Source: JANSWO01 sp964351875 (lineage in GTDB: Bacteria; Pseudomonadota; Gammaproteobacteria; Pseudomonadales; Azotimanducaceae). Taken from it: 17,285 bases of DNA. The translations under genes were made by a program, and so were the position numbers. The notes under the pieces were generated by a model. The model was given only the letters and a program-made list of their open reading frames with translations, did no database searches and was not told the DNA's origin. The DNA lies in NCBI GenBank assembly GCA_964351875.1, contig CAYGQC010000080.1, positions 1-17,285 of the forward strand. The letters run 5' to 3'. Of the stretch, positions 1 through 6,582 are shown one piece after another (within the stretch, counting starts at the first letter, position 1; each line of letters opens with the position of its first letter).

Positions 1-786
1 GGCACCGACGATTTCAGTCATCATCCGGCGCAGTATCTGTTTAAGGATGCCGGCGATCGAATGGCGCTCTCCCAGGATCCGGATGCCATTGTCGCCATGA
101 TGGATCATCATGGCGTCGCGATGGCGCAGGTCAGCGTTAACCCGCGCCGGCCCGAAGGCGCTCTCGCGATCTTCGACAAATACCCGACCCGCTTTTTCGG
201 CGAGGTCGGCGTGGATCCGAATGCGGGTATGGACAGCGTCCGCGCGCTCGAGGCGACATTCAAGCTACATCCGAATATCAAGGCCGCATCCGCAGCTCCC
301 TGCCTGCTGAATCCGCAGGTGGCGATCGACCACAGAACGTTCTACCCGCTTTACGCCAAGTGCTGCGAACTCGGCATCCCGATCAACATGCTAGTCGGCG
401 TGCCTGGGCCGCGTGTGCCGTACAAATGCCAGCATCCTGGCTTGCTGGACGAAGTAGCCTACTTCTTCCCGGAGCTGAAGGTGGTGATGCGGCACGGCGG
501 CGACCCCTGGACAGATCTGTGCGTAAAACTGCTGCTTAAGTGGCCGAACCTGTACTACTCAACGTCTGCCTGGGCGCCGAAGCACTACCCGCGCAACGTA
601 CTGGAGTTCGCCAACAAGCGCGGCAAAGGAAAAGTACTCTTCGCCGGCTACTTTCCTGGCATCGGCTATGAGCGCATCTTCTCTGAGTTGGACGAGCTGC
701 CAATGAGCGACGAGACTTGGCCAGCGTTTCTTCGCGGCAACGCGATTGACGTGTACAACCTCGCTGATCTGAATCCCGGGGCTTAG
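1..786 (+). CDS. Amidohydrolase-2 family protein, 5'-truncated by the window edge
   Basis: The reading frame is open from base 1, before the first ATG at 61, and the residues ahead of that ATG (GTDDFSHHPAQYLF) read as normal protein, so the true start lies outside the window. The C-terminal 261 residues resemble the amidohydrolase-2 (PF04909) TIM-barrel family of metal-dependent hydrolases and decarboxylases. Supporting segments are the 'alpha-helix plus DHHGVAMAQVSVNP' strand, a MRHGG segment around base 487 carrying the usual barrel histidine, and a C-terminal segment ending in FLRGNAIDVYNL, the typical family ending. The strand that normally reads FGSDYP or FGTDYP reads FAGYFP here (bases 640-657), so the usual metal-binding or catalytic Asp is Tyr. 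The N-terminal HxH motif is outside the window and cannot be checked. Substrate unknown. The gene ends five bases before a 13-bp tandem repeat. Confidence 0.8.
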   Translation, partial: GTDDFSHHPAQYLFKDAGDRMALSQDPDAIVAMMDHHGVAMAQVSVNPRRPEGALAIFDKYPTRFFGEVGVDPNAGMDSVRALEATFKLHPNIKAASAAPCLLNPQVAIDHRTFYPLYAKCCELGIPINMLVGVPGPRVPYKCQHPGLLDEVAYFFPELKVVMRHGGDPWTDLCVKLLLKWPNLYYSTSAWAPKHYPRNVLEFANKRGKGKVLFAGYFPGIGYERIFSELDELPMSDETWPAFLRGNAIDVYNLADLNPGA

Positions 787-790
787 CTCA

Positions 791-894
791 CAACTATCGC
801 ACGCACCTATCGCACGCAACAATCGCTCGCACCTATCGCTCGCACCTATCGCTCGCACCTATCGCTCGCACCTATCGCTCGCACCTATCGCTCG
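791..894. repeat. 13-bp tandem repeat, eight units
   Basis: The unit CACCTATCGCTCG occurs five times perfectly in a row (830-842, 843-855, 856-868, 869-881, 882-894). Three degenerate units precede them (791-803, 804-816 and 817-829, with one to three changes). A further, more diverged unit (CAACAAACGATCG) follows at 895-907. Because 13 is not a multiple of three, the array is not a coding repeat. It starts five bases after the amidohydrolase stop codon. No gene explains it. Confidence 0.97.
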
Positions 895-912
895 CAACAA
901 ACGATCGTTGCG
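893..912. other. Hairpin at the end of the 13-bp array
   Basis: CGCAAC (893-898) and GTTGCG (907-912) form a perfect six-base inverted repeat around an eight-base loop. It uses the last tandem unit as its left arm. There is no T-run, so it is at best a weak or Rho-dependent end for the amidohydrolase transcript. Confidence 0.45.
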
Positions 913-946
913 AAATCGCGCGCTAGAGCGCAGGATTAAGTGACCC

Positions 947-966
947 GCTGACGCTATGCAGTCAGC
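947..966. other. Inverted repeat 6-8-6
   Basis: GCTGAC (947-952) and GTCAGC (961-966) are perfect complements around an eight-base loop, 54 bases upstream of the small ORF at 1021. It could be an operator or a leader hairpin. Sequence alone does not decide. Confidence 0.4.
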
Positions 967-1020
967 AGTTCCCGCTCACGATCGCGAACGTGGGTGGCCG
1001 CAGAACGAGGAGGCAAGACT

Positions 1021-1086
1021 ATGACTGTTAACAACACTCAAGCCACTGGCCGCCTCGGCCGGATGCGCGCGCGCGTCACCTACTAG
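1021..1086 (+). CDS. Possible 21-residue peptide gene with a strong ribosome binding site
   Basis: A short frame runs from ATG at 1021 to TAG at 1084-1086. The peptide begins MTVNNTQATG and ends RARVTY; it is basic, with four arginines in its second half, and has no hydrophobic segment. The reason to list it is the near-ideal Shine-Dalgarno GAGGAGG at 1007-1013, seven bases before the ATG and one of the best in the window. Nothing else in the 787-1182 spacer would use that site. I do not recognise the peptide. It could be a translated leader for downstream rsgA, a small stand-alone peptide, or the decayed N-terminus of a lost gene. Its function is unknown. Confidence 0.4.
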   Translation: MTVNNTQATGRLGRMRARVTY

Positions 1087-1146
1087 CGAAAGCGCTCCGC
1101 TCCATAGCCAAATTTCCTTGTCGAGACGGCCCTGATTCTTTCTTCA

Positions 1147-1162
1147 GGCGCACGACTGCGCC
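1147..1162. other. GC-rich hairpin before rsgA
   Basis: GGCGCA (1147-1152), loop CGAC, TGCGCC (1157-1162), followed by CCGTTTGATT. It is a compact stem with a short T-containing tail, 20 bases ahead of the rsgA ATG. It may be a weak terminator or attenuator between the small ORF and rsgA. The T-run is too short to call it confidently. Confidence 0.35.
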
Positions 1163-1182
1163 CGTTTGATTAGGGACTCGAT

Positions 1183-2253
1183 ATGACACTGCATGATTTT
1201 GGATGGAAGCCTTTCTTCGCTAACCAACTTGAGCTGAGCGAACTGGAGACGTGCGAGCCTGCACGCGTGACAGAAGTTCAGCGGGACGCGCTAACAGCGA
1301 CCAATGGCGAAACAACTTACAAACTACGGCTCGGTGGTCGCTGGTTTCAATTGGAGGCAATCCAGCGGCCTACCGTTGGCGACTGGTTGCTGATCGATGC
1401 CGGGGGCGAGCGCATTGTTCGCATGCTGGACCGCGCGAGCGAACTCACCCGCCTGGCGGCAGGCGGCCTGGAACAGCAATTGATCGCGGCAAACGTGGAT
1501 GTGCTGTTCATCGTTTCGTCCTGTAACGAAGAGTTCAACGCCTCCAGGCTCGAACGCTACCTGGCGCTTGCCAGCAATAGCGGAGTCACACCGGTCGTTG
1601 TTCTGACGAAGTCCGACCTGGCCCAAGACCCGGAGGCCTTCATCGAACAAGCCAATAGAGTAAGCCCTCACACGGAGGTCGTTGCGGTAAACGCGCTCGA
1701 CGCTACGAGCCTGGAAGGCCTAATTCCGTGGTGCGCCGCTAAGACAACGATCGCCCTTCTGGGTTCTTCCGGCGTCGGTAAGTCCACGATGCTAAACACC
1801 CTCGCCGGCAGCGAACGGCAAGTAACTGGAGGCATTCGAGAGGATGACGCACACGGCAAGCACACGACCACCCATCGGTCTCTGCATCGGCTCGACAATG
1901 GTTTGCTGCTGTTGGACGTTCCGGGCTTGCGCGAAGTCGGCATGGTTGGCCATGCCGAGGGAATCAGCAGCCTGTTCGACGATATCGAAGAGCTGGCCGC
2001 CGCTTGCCGTTTCGCCGATTGCCAACACGCCAGCGAGCCCGGATGTGCGGTGCGCGCAGCGATCGAGAGCGGCAATCTGGACGAACGCCGTCTACGCAAC
2101 TTCGAGAAGCTGAAGCGTGAAGAGATGTTTAACACCGCCACCATCGCTGAGAAGCGTCAGCACTATCGGGACTTTGCGAAGAAAGTGCGTAGCGCTGCCA
2201 ATCAGAAGGCGCAACTCCTCGGCAGCGCCGACAAGCGCCCCTCAAAAAGCTGA
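1183..2253 (+). CDS. rsgA: Small ribosomal subunit biogenesis GTPase RsgA
   Basis: 356 residues, close to the ~350 usual for RsgA/YjeQ. The order of GTPase motifs is circularly permuted, the hallmark of this family: G4 TKSD at residues 142-145, the P-loop GSSGVGKST at 194-202, a KHTTT switch region at 226-230 and G3 DVPG at 245-248. An N-terminal OB-fold region (about 25-90) precedes the GTPase. The C-terminal zinc knuckle is intact, with C275, C280, H282 and C288 in the CRFADCQH...EPGC pattern. From family knowledge, RsgA binds the 30S subunit and drives late maturation with GTP hydrolysis; it acts in the cytoplasm. The ATG at 1183 has a modest AGGGA site upstream. The gene converges with the EthD gene, only 17 bases away. 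Confidence 0.97.
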   Translation: MTLHDFGWKPFFANQLELSELETCEPARVTEVQRDALTATNGETTYKLRLGGRWFQLEAIQRPTVGDWLLIDAGGERIVRMLDRASELTRLAAGGLEQQLIAANVDVLFIVSSCNEEFNASRLERYLALASNSGVTPVVVLTKSDLAQDPEAFIEQANRVSPHTEVVAVNALDATSLEGLIPWCAAKTTIALLGSSGVGKSTMLNTLAGSERQVTGGIREDDAHGKHTTTHRSLHRLDNGLLLLDVPGLREVGMVGHAEGISSLFDDIEELAAACRFADCQHASEPGCAVRAAIESGNLDERRLRNFEKLKREEMFNTATIAEKRQHYRDFAKKVRSAANQKAQLLGSADKRPSKS

Positions 2254-2270
2254 TCGGTGGATTTAAGCGG

Positions 2271-2621
2271 CTACGTCGCAGGCAGCTCGGACACCACGTC
2301 GTCGGCCAGGTAAAACAGCATCTTGTCGCGATCGAACAATTGCTCTTCATCAGCCGCGATCTCTGCGGCTATGACGGGCAGCGCTAGCCTTGCGGACGTC
2401 GCCTGCATCGCGGCATCGTTGGGATACCACACCTCGAGAATGCAGTCGTAAATCGGCGCAACCGAAGGATCGGTCGCGGACAGATAGCGCCGCATGTAGT
2501 GGCACGCACCTCCGGCGAGATACTTCTCGCCAATGAGGCGGTGTTTGGTCTCGTAGTAGTCACGAAACGCCTCGTGCGTCATACCGGCGCGACGCGTCAT
2601 CAATCCGATCAGTCTGATCAT
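2271..2621 (-). CDS. EthD-domain protein, last gene of the tyrosine operon
   Basis: 116 residues of the EthD family (PF07110), a dimeric ferredoxin-like alpha/beta-barrel fold. Typical features are the opening strand MIRLIGLMTRRAGMTHEAFRDYYETKH, with the conserved F-x-x-Y-x-x-x-H pattern, and the middle strand YDCILEVWYPNDAAM. EthD proteins are small partners or enzymes in several oxidative catabolic pathways, and the precise reaction is unknown for most. It follows maiA by 36 bases on the same strand, with no evident terminator, so it is probably co-transcribed with the hppD operon. No specific role in tyrosine breakdown can be read from the sequence. The start is a normal ATG with only a weak upstream site. 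Confidence 0.85.
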   Translation of the reverse strand: MIRLIGLMTRRAGMTHEAFRDYYETKHRLIGEKYLAGGACHYMRRYLSATDPSVAPIYDCILEVWYPNDAAMQATSARLALPVIAAEIAADEEQLFDRDKMLFYLADDVVSELPAT

Positions 2622-2657
2622 GGCCTGGGATCTCGATTCCGCTGGGTTTCGCTGGCG

Positions 2658-3284
2658 CTACCCCTCTGCGCCCACAGCATTCGGGTGAGCATTGGCAAAC
2701 GCGGGCAATCCGTTGCAGCGTTCATAGATTGCCATAAGACGCGGAATGCTCGCGACGTCGGCACCGAAGCGAACGGCGTTAAACACCTGCGGGACGACCA
2801 CAAGATCGGCAAACATCGGCGCAAGTCCGCCCAGGAAACCCGATGCAGGAGCACGCGATTCAATCGCCTGCAGACCGAGATCGATCCAGTGCCGCACCCA
2901 GTTGTCGATTGACTCATCGTCCAGATTTAACTCACTGGCGAGATAGCGGCGCACTCGCAGGTTCTGTATCGGGTGTATCTCACAGGCTGCGGCATACGCC
3001 AAAGCCCGTTGCTCTGCGCGAGCGACGAGATCCACAGGTAGCAACGGACGCTGGGGGAATCGCTCATCGAGATACTCAAGAATCGCGAGCGATTGGGTCA
3101 ACACCGCGCCTTCGTGCTCAAGCGACGGCACCAGGCTTTGCGCGTTCACCGCTCGATAGGCGTCTGTGAGGTGCTCACTCTCCGTCAGATTGACGCCCAC
3201 GCGATCAGCCGACATGCCTTTCAGGTTGAGCGCGATGCGTACCCGATAGGCCGCACTGGACGGCGCAAAGTCATAGAGTTTCAA
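2658..3284 (-). CDS. maiA: Maleylacetoacetate isomerase (zeta-class GST), TTG start
   Basis: 208 residues, the usual length. It is a zeta-class glutathione S-transferase fold: an N-terminal thioredoxin-like domain (1-80) with active-site segment SSAAYRVRIAL at 9-19, QSLVPSL at 49-55 and TQSLAILEYLDE at 63-74, then an all-helical domain. The enzyme isomerises maleylacetoacetate to fumarylacetoacetate with glutathione in the cytoplasm. The family signature SSC is SSA here, so the Cys is replaced by Ala while both serines remain. The start codon must be TTG (3282-3284), because it gives the standard MKLY N-terminus and the next methionine would remove the active site. The gene begins five bases after the fahA stop, which suggests translational coupling. 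Confidence 0.94.
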   Translation of the reverse strand: MKLYDFAPSSAAYRVRIALNLKGMSADRVGVNLTESEHLTDAYRAVNAQSLVPSLEHEGAVLTQSLAILEYLDERFPQRPLLPVDLVARAEQRALAYAAACEIHPIQNLRVRRYLASELNLDDESIDNWVRHWIDLGLQAIESRAPASGFLGGLAPMFADLVVVPQVFNAVRFGADVASIPRLMAIYERCNGLPAFANAHPNAVGAEG

Positions 3285-3289
3285 AGAGG

Positions 3290-4309
3290 CTAGCCTGCAG
3301 CGACCATCTGCTGATCAATAGCGCCGAAGATACTCGCTCCATCACCATCAAGCATCTCCATGCGCACCCGATCCCCGAAGCGCATGAACGGCGTTGTCGG
3401 CTGGCCATCGCGAATGGTCTCGATCATGCGCAGCTCAGCGATACACGAGTAACCCACGCCACACTCGCCAACAGAAGTGCCGTAGTCAGTGCCCTGTTTG
3501 CTGGATACGGTGCCGGAACCGATCACAGCCCCGGCGCCCAGGTTGCGCGTGCGCGCGGCATGGGCGATCAGCTGAGCAAAATTGAAGGTCATGTCCTCAC
3601 CGGCATCGGGATAGCCAAACAGCTCGCCGTTGTAGTGCGAGCGCAGGGGCAGGTGTACACGAGAGTCACGCCAATGCTTGCCAAGCTCATCCGGCGTTAC
3701 CGCGACAGGCGCAAATGTGCTAGCGGGTTTGCTCTGGAAGAAGCCAAAGCCTTTCTCAAGCTCGCCAGGAATCAGGCCGCGCAGCGACACATCGTTCACC
3801 AGGGTAACCAGTCGAATTCGGTTCGCCGCTGTTTCGGCACTCACACCCATATCAACGTCGTCGGTAATGACGGCAACTTCACCTTCAAAGTCCACGCCCC
3901 ATTCATCGGAAGGCAAGCGCACGTCCTGCTCCGCGCCGATGAAATCGTCGCTACCGCCCTGGTACATGAGCGGCTCACTCCAGAAGGATTCAGGCATCTC
4001 AGCACCACGCGCCCGGCGCACCAGCTCCACATGGTTGACGTAAGCGCTGCCGTCCGCCCACTGGTAAGCGCGGGGCAAGGGCGCAGCGCAGCGTGCCGTA
4101 TCAAACGGTTGCGCGTCGGAGGCTAGCCCTGCATTCAAGCGCTTGTACAACTCGAGCAGCTCAGGCTCAGCCGCGCGCCAGTTATCAAGCGCTGCTTGCA
4201 ACGTTGGTGCTATCCCCGCGCCTGATACGCAGCAGGACAAGTCCCGGGAGACCACCATCAGCTCGCCGTCTCGCAGAGACTTCGATGAGGTATACGTTGC
4301 CAGCTTCAC
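3290..4309 (-). CDS. fahA: Fumarylacetoacetase (fumarylacetoacetate hydrolase family), GTG start
   Basis: 339 residues, similar to the shorter bacterial fumarylacetoacetases. The catalytic C-terminal domain carries the metal site WGVDFEGEVAVI, with E142 and E144, then D173 in LVNDVSLR and the lysine K194 in FFQSKP. The conserved GSGTVSSKQGTDYG strand-loop follows at about 264-277. The enzyme hydrolyses fumarylacetoacetate to fumarate and acetoacetate, the last step of tyrosine degradation, in the cytoplasm. Its GTG start at 4307-4309 overlaps the stop of the upstream VOC gene in a GTGA arrangement, indicating coupled translation. Position between the VOC gene and maiA confirms the pathway assignment. 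Generic FAH-family hydrolases with other substrates are the main alternative, but context makes fumarylacetoacetase the better call. Confidence 0.92.
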   Translation of the reverse strand: MKLATYTSSKSLRDGELMVVSRDLSCCVSGAGIAPTLQAALDNWRAAEPELLELYKRLNAGLASDAQPFDTARCAAPLPRAYQWADGSAYVNHVELVRRARGAEMPESFWSEPLMYQGGSDDFIGAEQDVRLPSDEWGVDFEGEVAVITDDVDMGVSAETAANRIRLVTLVNDVSLRGLIPGELEKGFGFFQSKPASTFAPVAVTPDELGKHWRDSRVHLPLRSHYNGELFGYPDAGEDMTFNFAQLIAHAARTRNLGAGAVIGSGTVSSKQGTDYGTSVGECGVGYSCIAELRMIETIRDGQPTTPFMRFGDRVRMEMLDGDGASIFGAIDQQMVAAG

Positions 4310-4851
4310 GAGGCTGACTCATTGATGCGTTCGTGTAGCCAGGCCGCATGTCGAGGCGCTTTCTTGGTGGCTGACCACTCATCGAGCATGTCCTGAGCGA
4401 CGTCTTTCAAACGCTCCATGTCCTCGGGCGAGCCTTTATTTGCCGCCAATTCAATGCGGTGGCCGTTCGGATCAAAGAAATAGATCGAGTCAAATATCCC
4501 GTGATCCGTGGGCCCGAGTACCTCAATGCCGGCATCTTGCAGCTCCGCGCGCTTAGTGAGTAGTGCATCGCGGCTCTCTACCTCAAAAGCGATGTGCTGA
4601 ACCCACTCGGGCGTGTTGTGATCCCGATCCATCTCCGGCGACGTCGGCAGCTCGAAGAATGCGAGGACGTTGCCGTTACCCGCATCCAAAAACACATGCA
4701 TGTACGGATCCGGTGCCCCAGTCGACGGGACTTCGTTCTCTGCGATCGCCAGCTGGAACTCCATATCCAGGTGCTGCTGGTAGAACTCGACCGTCTCGCG
4801 CGCATCCCGGCAGCGATAGGCGACGTGGTGAATCCGCTGGATCGTGCTCAT
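4306..4851 (-). CDS. VOC-superfamily metalloenzyme (extradiol dioxygenase/glyoxalase fold)
   Basis: 181 residues with two beta-alpha-beta-beta-beta modules of the vicinal oxygen chelate fold: IQRIHHVAYRCRD at the N-terminus, WVQHIAFEVESRD at 83-95 and SIYFFDPNGHRIELA at 122-136. The likely metal ligands are H9, H86 and E134, the 2-His-1-Glu triad of this superfamily. The DHGIFDSIYFFDPNGHRIE stretch resembles the active-site half of ring-cleavage dioxygenases more than plain glyoxalase I. A charged tail of about 40 residues follows. The ATG overlaps the hppD stop (ATGA) and the TGA overlaps the fahA start, so it is tightly coupled to both. The reaction is not established. It lies where a homogentisate-cleaving enzyme would be expected, which makes a ring-cleaving role possible but unproven. 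Confidence 0.88.
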   Translation of the reverse strand: MSTIQRIHHVAYRCRDARETVEFYQQHLDMEFQLAIAENEVPSTGAPDPYMHVFLDAGNGNVLAFFELPTSPEMDRDHNTPEWVQHIAFEVESRDALLTKRAELQDAGIEVLGPTDHGIFDSIYFFDPNGHRIELAANKGSPEDMERLKDVAQDMLDEWSATKKAPRHAAWLHERINESAS

Positions 4852-5963
4852 GAGCTGGCAACCGTGTCCGCTACACCCTCGGCGGTCTCAGCAATCGTGC
4901 CGCGCCGCATCTGGTCGCGCTCCATGGATTCGAACAGGGCCTGGAAGTTGCCTTCGCCAAACCCCTCGTCACCCTTGCGCTGAATAAACTCGAAGAAGAT
5001 TGGGCCAACCACGGTTTCAGAGAAGATCTGCAGGAGCAGCTCCGGCTTTCCGGATTCCGTGCTGCCGTCCAGCAGGATGCCCCGCTGCTTCAGCTCGGCG
5101 ACAGGCTCACCGTGGCCCGGCAGCCGGTCCGCAAGCATGTCGTAGTAAGTGTCCGGCGGCGGGGTCAGGAACGGCACTCCCTTCGCCTTGAGCCGATCCC
5201 ACACTGCGGGCAGGTCAGCACAGGAGAAGGCAATGTGTTGGACACCCTCGCCGTTGTACTCGAGCAGAAACTCTTCGATCTGGCCGTTACTCCCCGCCTC
5301 TTCATTCAGCGGAATTCGGATCTTGTTATCGGGCGCGGTCATCGCCCTCGACGTAAGCCCGGTGTGCTGGCCGCGGATATCGAAATGCCGGATCTCACGG
5401 AAGTTAAAGAGACGCTCGTAGAAGCTGGCCCAGTGGCTCATGCGCCCGCGGTAGACATTGTGGGTCAGATGGTCGATCACCTCGAGCCCAAGCCCCGCAG
5501 GGTAGTGCTCCACGCCATCGAGGTAGACGAAGTCGATATCGTAGATTGAGCTGCCCGGCAGGTATCGATCGATCAGATACAGCGGCGCGCCACCGATCCC
5601 GCGGATGGCCGGCAGGCGAAGCTCCATCGGTCCAACGGAGATATCGACCGGTTGCGCACCCAGATCCAGAGCGCGTTGGTAAGCGACGTGGGAATCTTTG
5701 ACGCGAAACGCCAGCCCGCAAACACTCGGACCATGCTCTTCAGCGTGGTACATCGCCGGGCTTCTGGGTTCGTAATTGATGATGAAGTTGATATCACCCT
5801 GGCGCCACAGCTCGGTGTCCTTGGAGCGATGCCGCGCGACAAGGGTGAAACCGAGCAGCTCGAAGATCGGCTCCAGCATGCTTCGCTCGGGCGCGGAGAA
5901 CTCGACGAACTCAAAACCGTCCAGCCCCATGGGGTTGTCATAAACCGGGTTGGCTAGAGTCAT
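4848..5963 (-). CDS. hppD: 4-Hydroxyphenylpyruvate dioxygenase
   Basis: 371 residues, the normal length for bacterial HPPD. It consists of two VOC-type domains. The non-haem iron ligands are H165 (DHLTHNVYRGRM), H243 (VQHIAFS) and E325 (FFEFIQRKGDEGFGEGNF), with spacing of 78 and 82 residues that matches the family. The enzyme converts 4-hydroxyphenylpyruvate and oxygen to homogentisate and carbon dioxide in the cytoplasm. It is the first gene of the - strand operon. The ATG at 5961-5963 follows a good GGAGGA site. The promoter region is shared with the divergent Lrp-type regulator, which is the likely controller. In some bacteria homogentisate also feeds pyomelanin or quinone synthesis, but the downstream genes here point to catabolism. 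Confidence 0.97.
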   Translation of the reverse strand: MTLANPVYDNPMGLDGFEFVEFSAPERSMLEPIFELLGFTLVARHRSKDTELWRQGDINFIINYEPRSPAMYHAEEHGPSVCGLAFRVKDSHVAYQRALDLGAQPVDISVGPMELRLPAIRGIGGAPLYLIDRYLPGSSIYDIDFVYLDGVEHYPAGLGLEVIDHLTHNVYRGRMSHWASFYERLFNFREIRHFDIRGQHTGLTSRAMTAPDNKIRIPLNEEAGSNGQIEEFLLEYNGEGVQHIAFSCADLPAVWDRLKAKGVPFLTPPPDTYYDMLADRLPGHGEPVAELKQRGILLDGSTESGKPELLLQIFSETVVGPIFFEFIQRKGDEGFGEGNFQALFESMERDQMRRGTIAETAEGVADTVASS

Positions 5964-6002
5964 CGGATGTCCTCCATTGGCGAAGGCATCAGATTAGCGG
6001 CC

Positions 6003-6025
6003 TTAGGCAGGGGGAATTGGCCTAA
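6003..6025. promoter_or_regulatory. Dyad in the divergent hppD/Lrp promoter region
   Basis: TTAGGC (6003-6008) and GCCTAA (6020-6025) are perfect inverted repeats with an 11-base AT-containing spacer. They sit in the 133-bp interval between hppD and the divergent regulator gene. Spacing and location fit an operator for a dimeric Lrp/AsnC-type protein. A possible -10 for the regulator is TAAAAT (6063-6068), with no convincing -35. No strong promoter is visible towards hppD either, as expected if it needs activation. Confidence 0.5.
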
Positions 6026-6096
6026 ATACCCAGCAATCACCCCGAACAAAGGTGTTTTCCGCTAAAATATGGCTGCCCAACGAAGGTTCTATTCTT

Positions 6097-6555
6097 ATGG
6101 ATGCGACTGAGAGGAAAATCCTCGACATTCTGCAACGCGACGGTCGGCTTGCAAACGTCGAGCTCGCGGACAAAATCGGCTTGTCGGAGTCACCCACCTA
6201 TCGGCGGGTCAAGCAATTGGAAGCAAGCGGCGTGATCGAGGGTTACCAGGCTGTGGTCAGCCAGCGTGCGCTGGGCCTGGATGTGACCGCGTTTGTGCAG
6301 GTCACGATGGAGAAGCAACCCGACCGGGCGACCGAGCGATTCAGAGAGGCGGTGCGGGCCGAGCCTAGCATTGTCGAATGCTTCGCAACCTCAGGCTCCC
6401 ACGACTACCTGATGAAGGTGGTCGCCGCATCTATCGATGATTTCTCCACGCTCTGCATGGAGAAAATACTCAAGTTTCCCGGGGTGTTACACGTTGAATC
6501 GAGTTTCAGCTTGAAGCAGATCAAAGACTCGCGAGTACTGCCGATTCCCAGCTAA
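6097..6555 (+). CDS. Lrp/AsnC-family transcriptional regulator
   Basis: 152 residues from the ATG at 6097. This start is chosen because MDATERKILDILQRDGRLAN is the standard family N-terminus and a GAAGG site lies upstream; an earlier in-frame ATG at 6052 would add 15 unrelated residues. Residues 1-60 form the winged helix-turn-helix (VELADKIGLSESPTYRRVKQLE). The rest is the RAM ligand-binding and oligomerisation domain, with the conserved SGSHDYLMKVVA strand and FPGVLHVESSFSLK near the end. Lrp-type proteins sense amino acids or related metabolites. Divergent placement next to hppD makes control of the tyrosine operon likely, perhaps with tyrosine or a phenylpyruvate as ligand (inference). 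It converges with the deacylase gene, 27 bases away. Confidence 0.93.
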   Translation: MDATERKILDILQRDGRLANVELADKIGLSESPTYRRVKQLEASGVIEGYQAVVSQRALGLDVTAFVQVTMEKQPDRATERFREAVRAEPSIVECFATSGSHDYLMKVVAASIDDFSTLCMEKILKFPGVLHVESSFSLKQIKDSRVLPIPS

Positions 6556-6582
6556 AGGCCAGGATCCGGCAGCACCTCAGCG

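Noticed and set aside
791..894. CRISPR array
   Set aside because: The 13-bp units are contiguous with no spacers, and there are no cas genes.
3560..4126. 188-codon open frame on the + strand
   Set aside because: It is antisense to fahA, which has strong family evidence; the translation resembles no known protein and is a codon-bias shadow.
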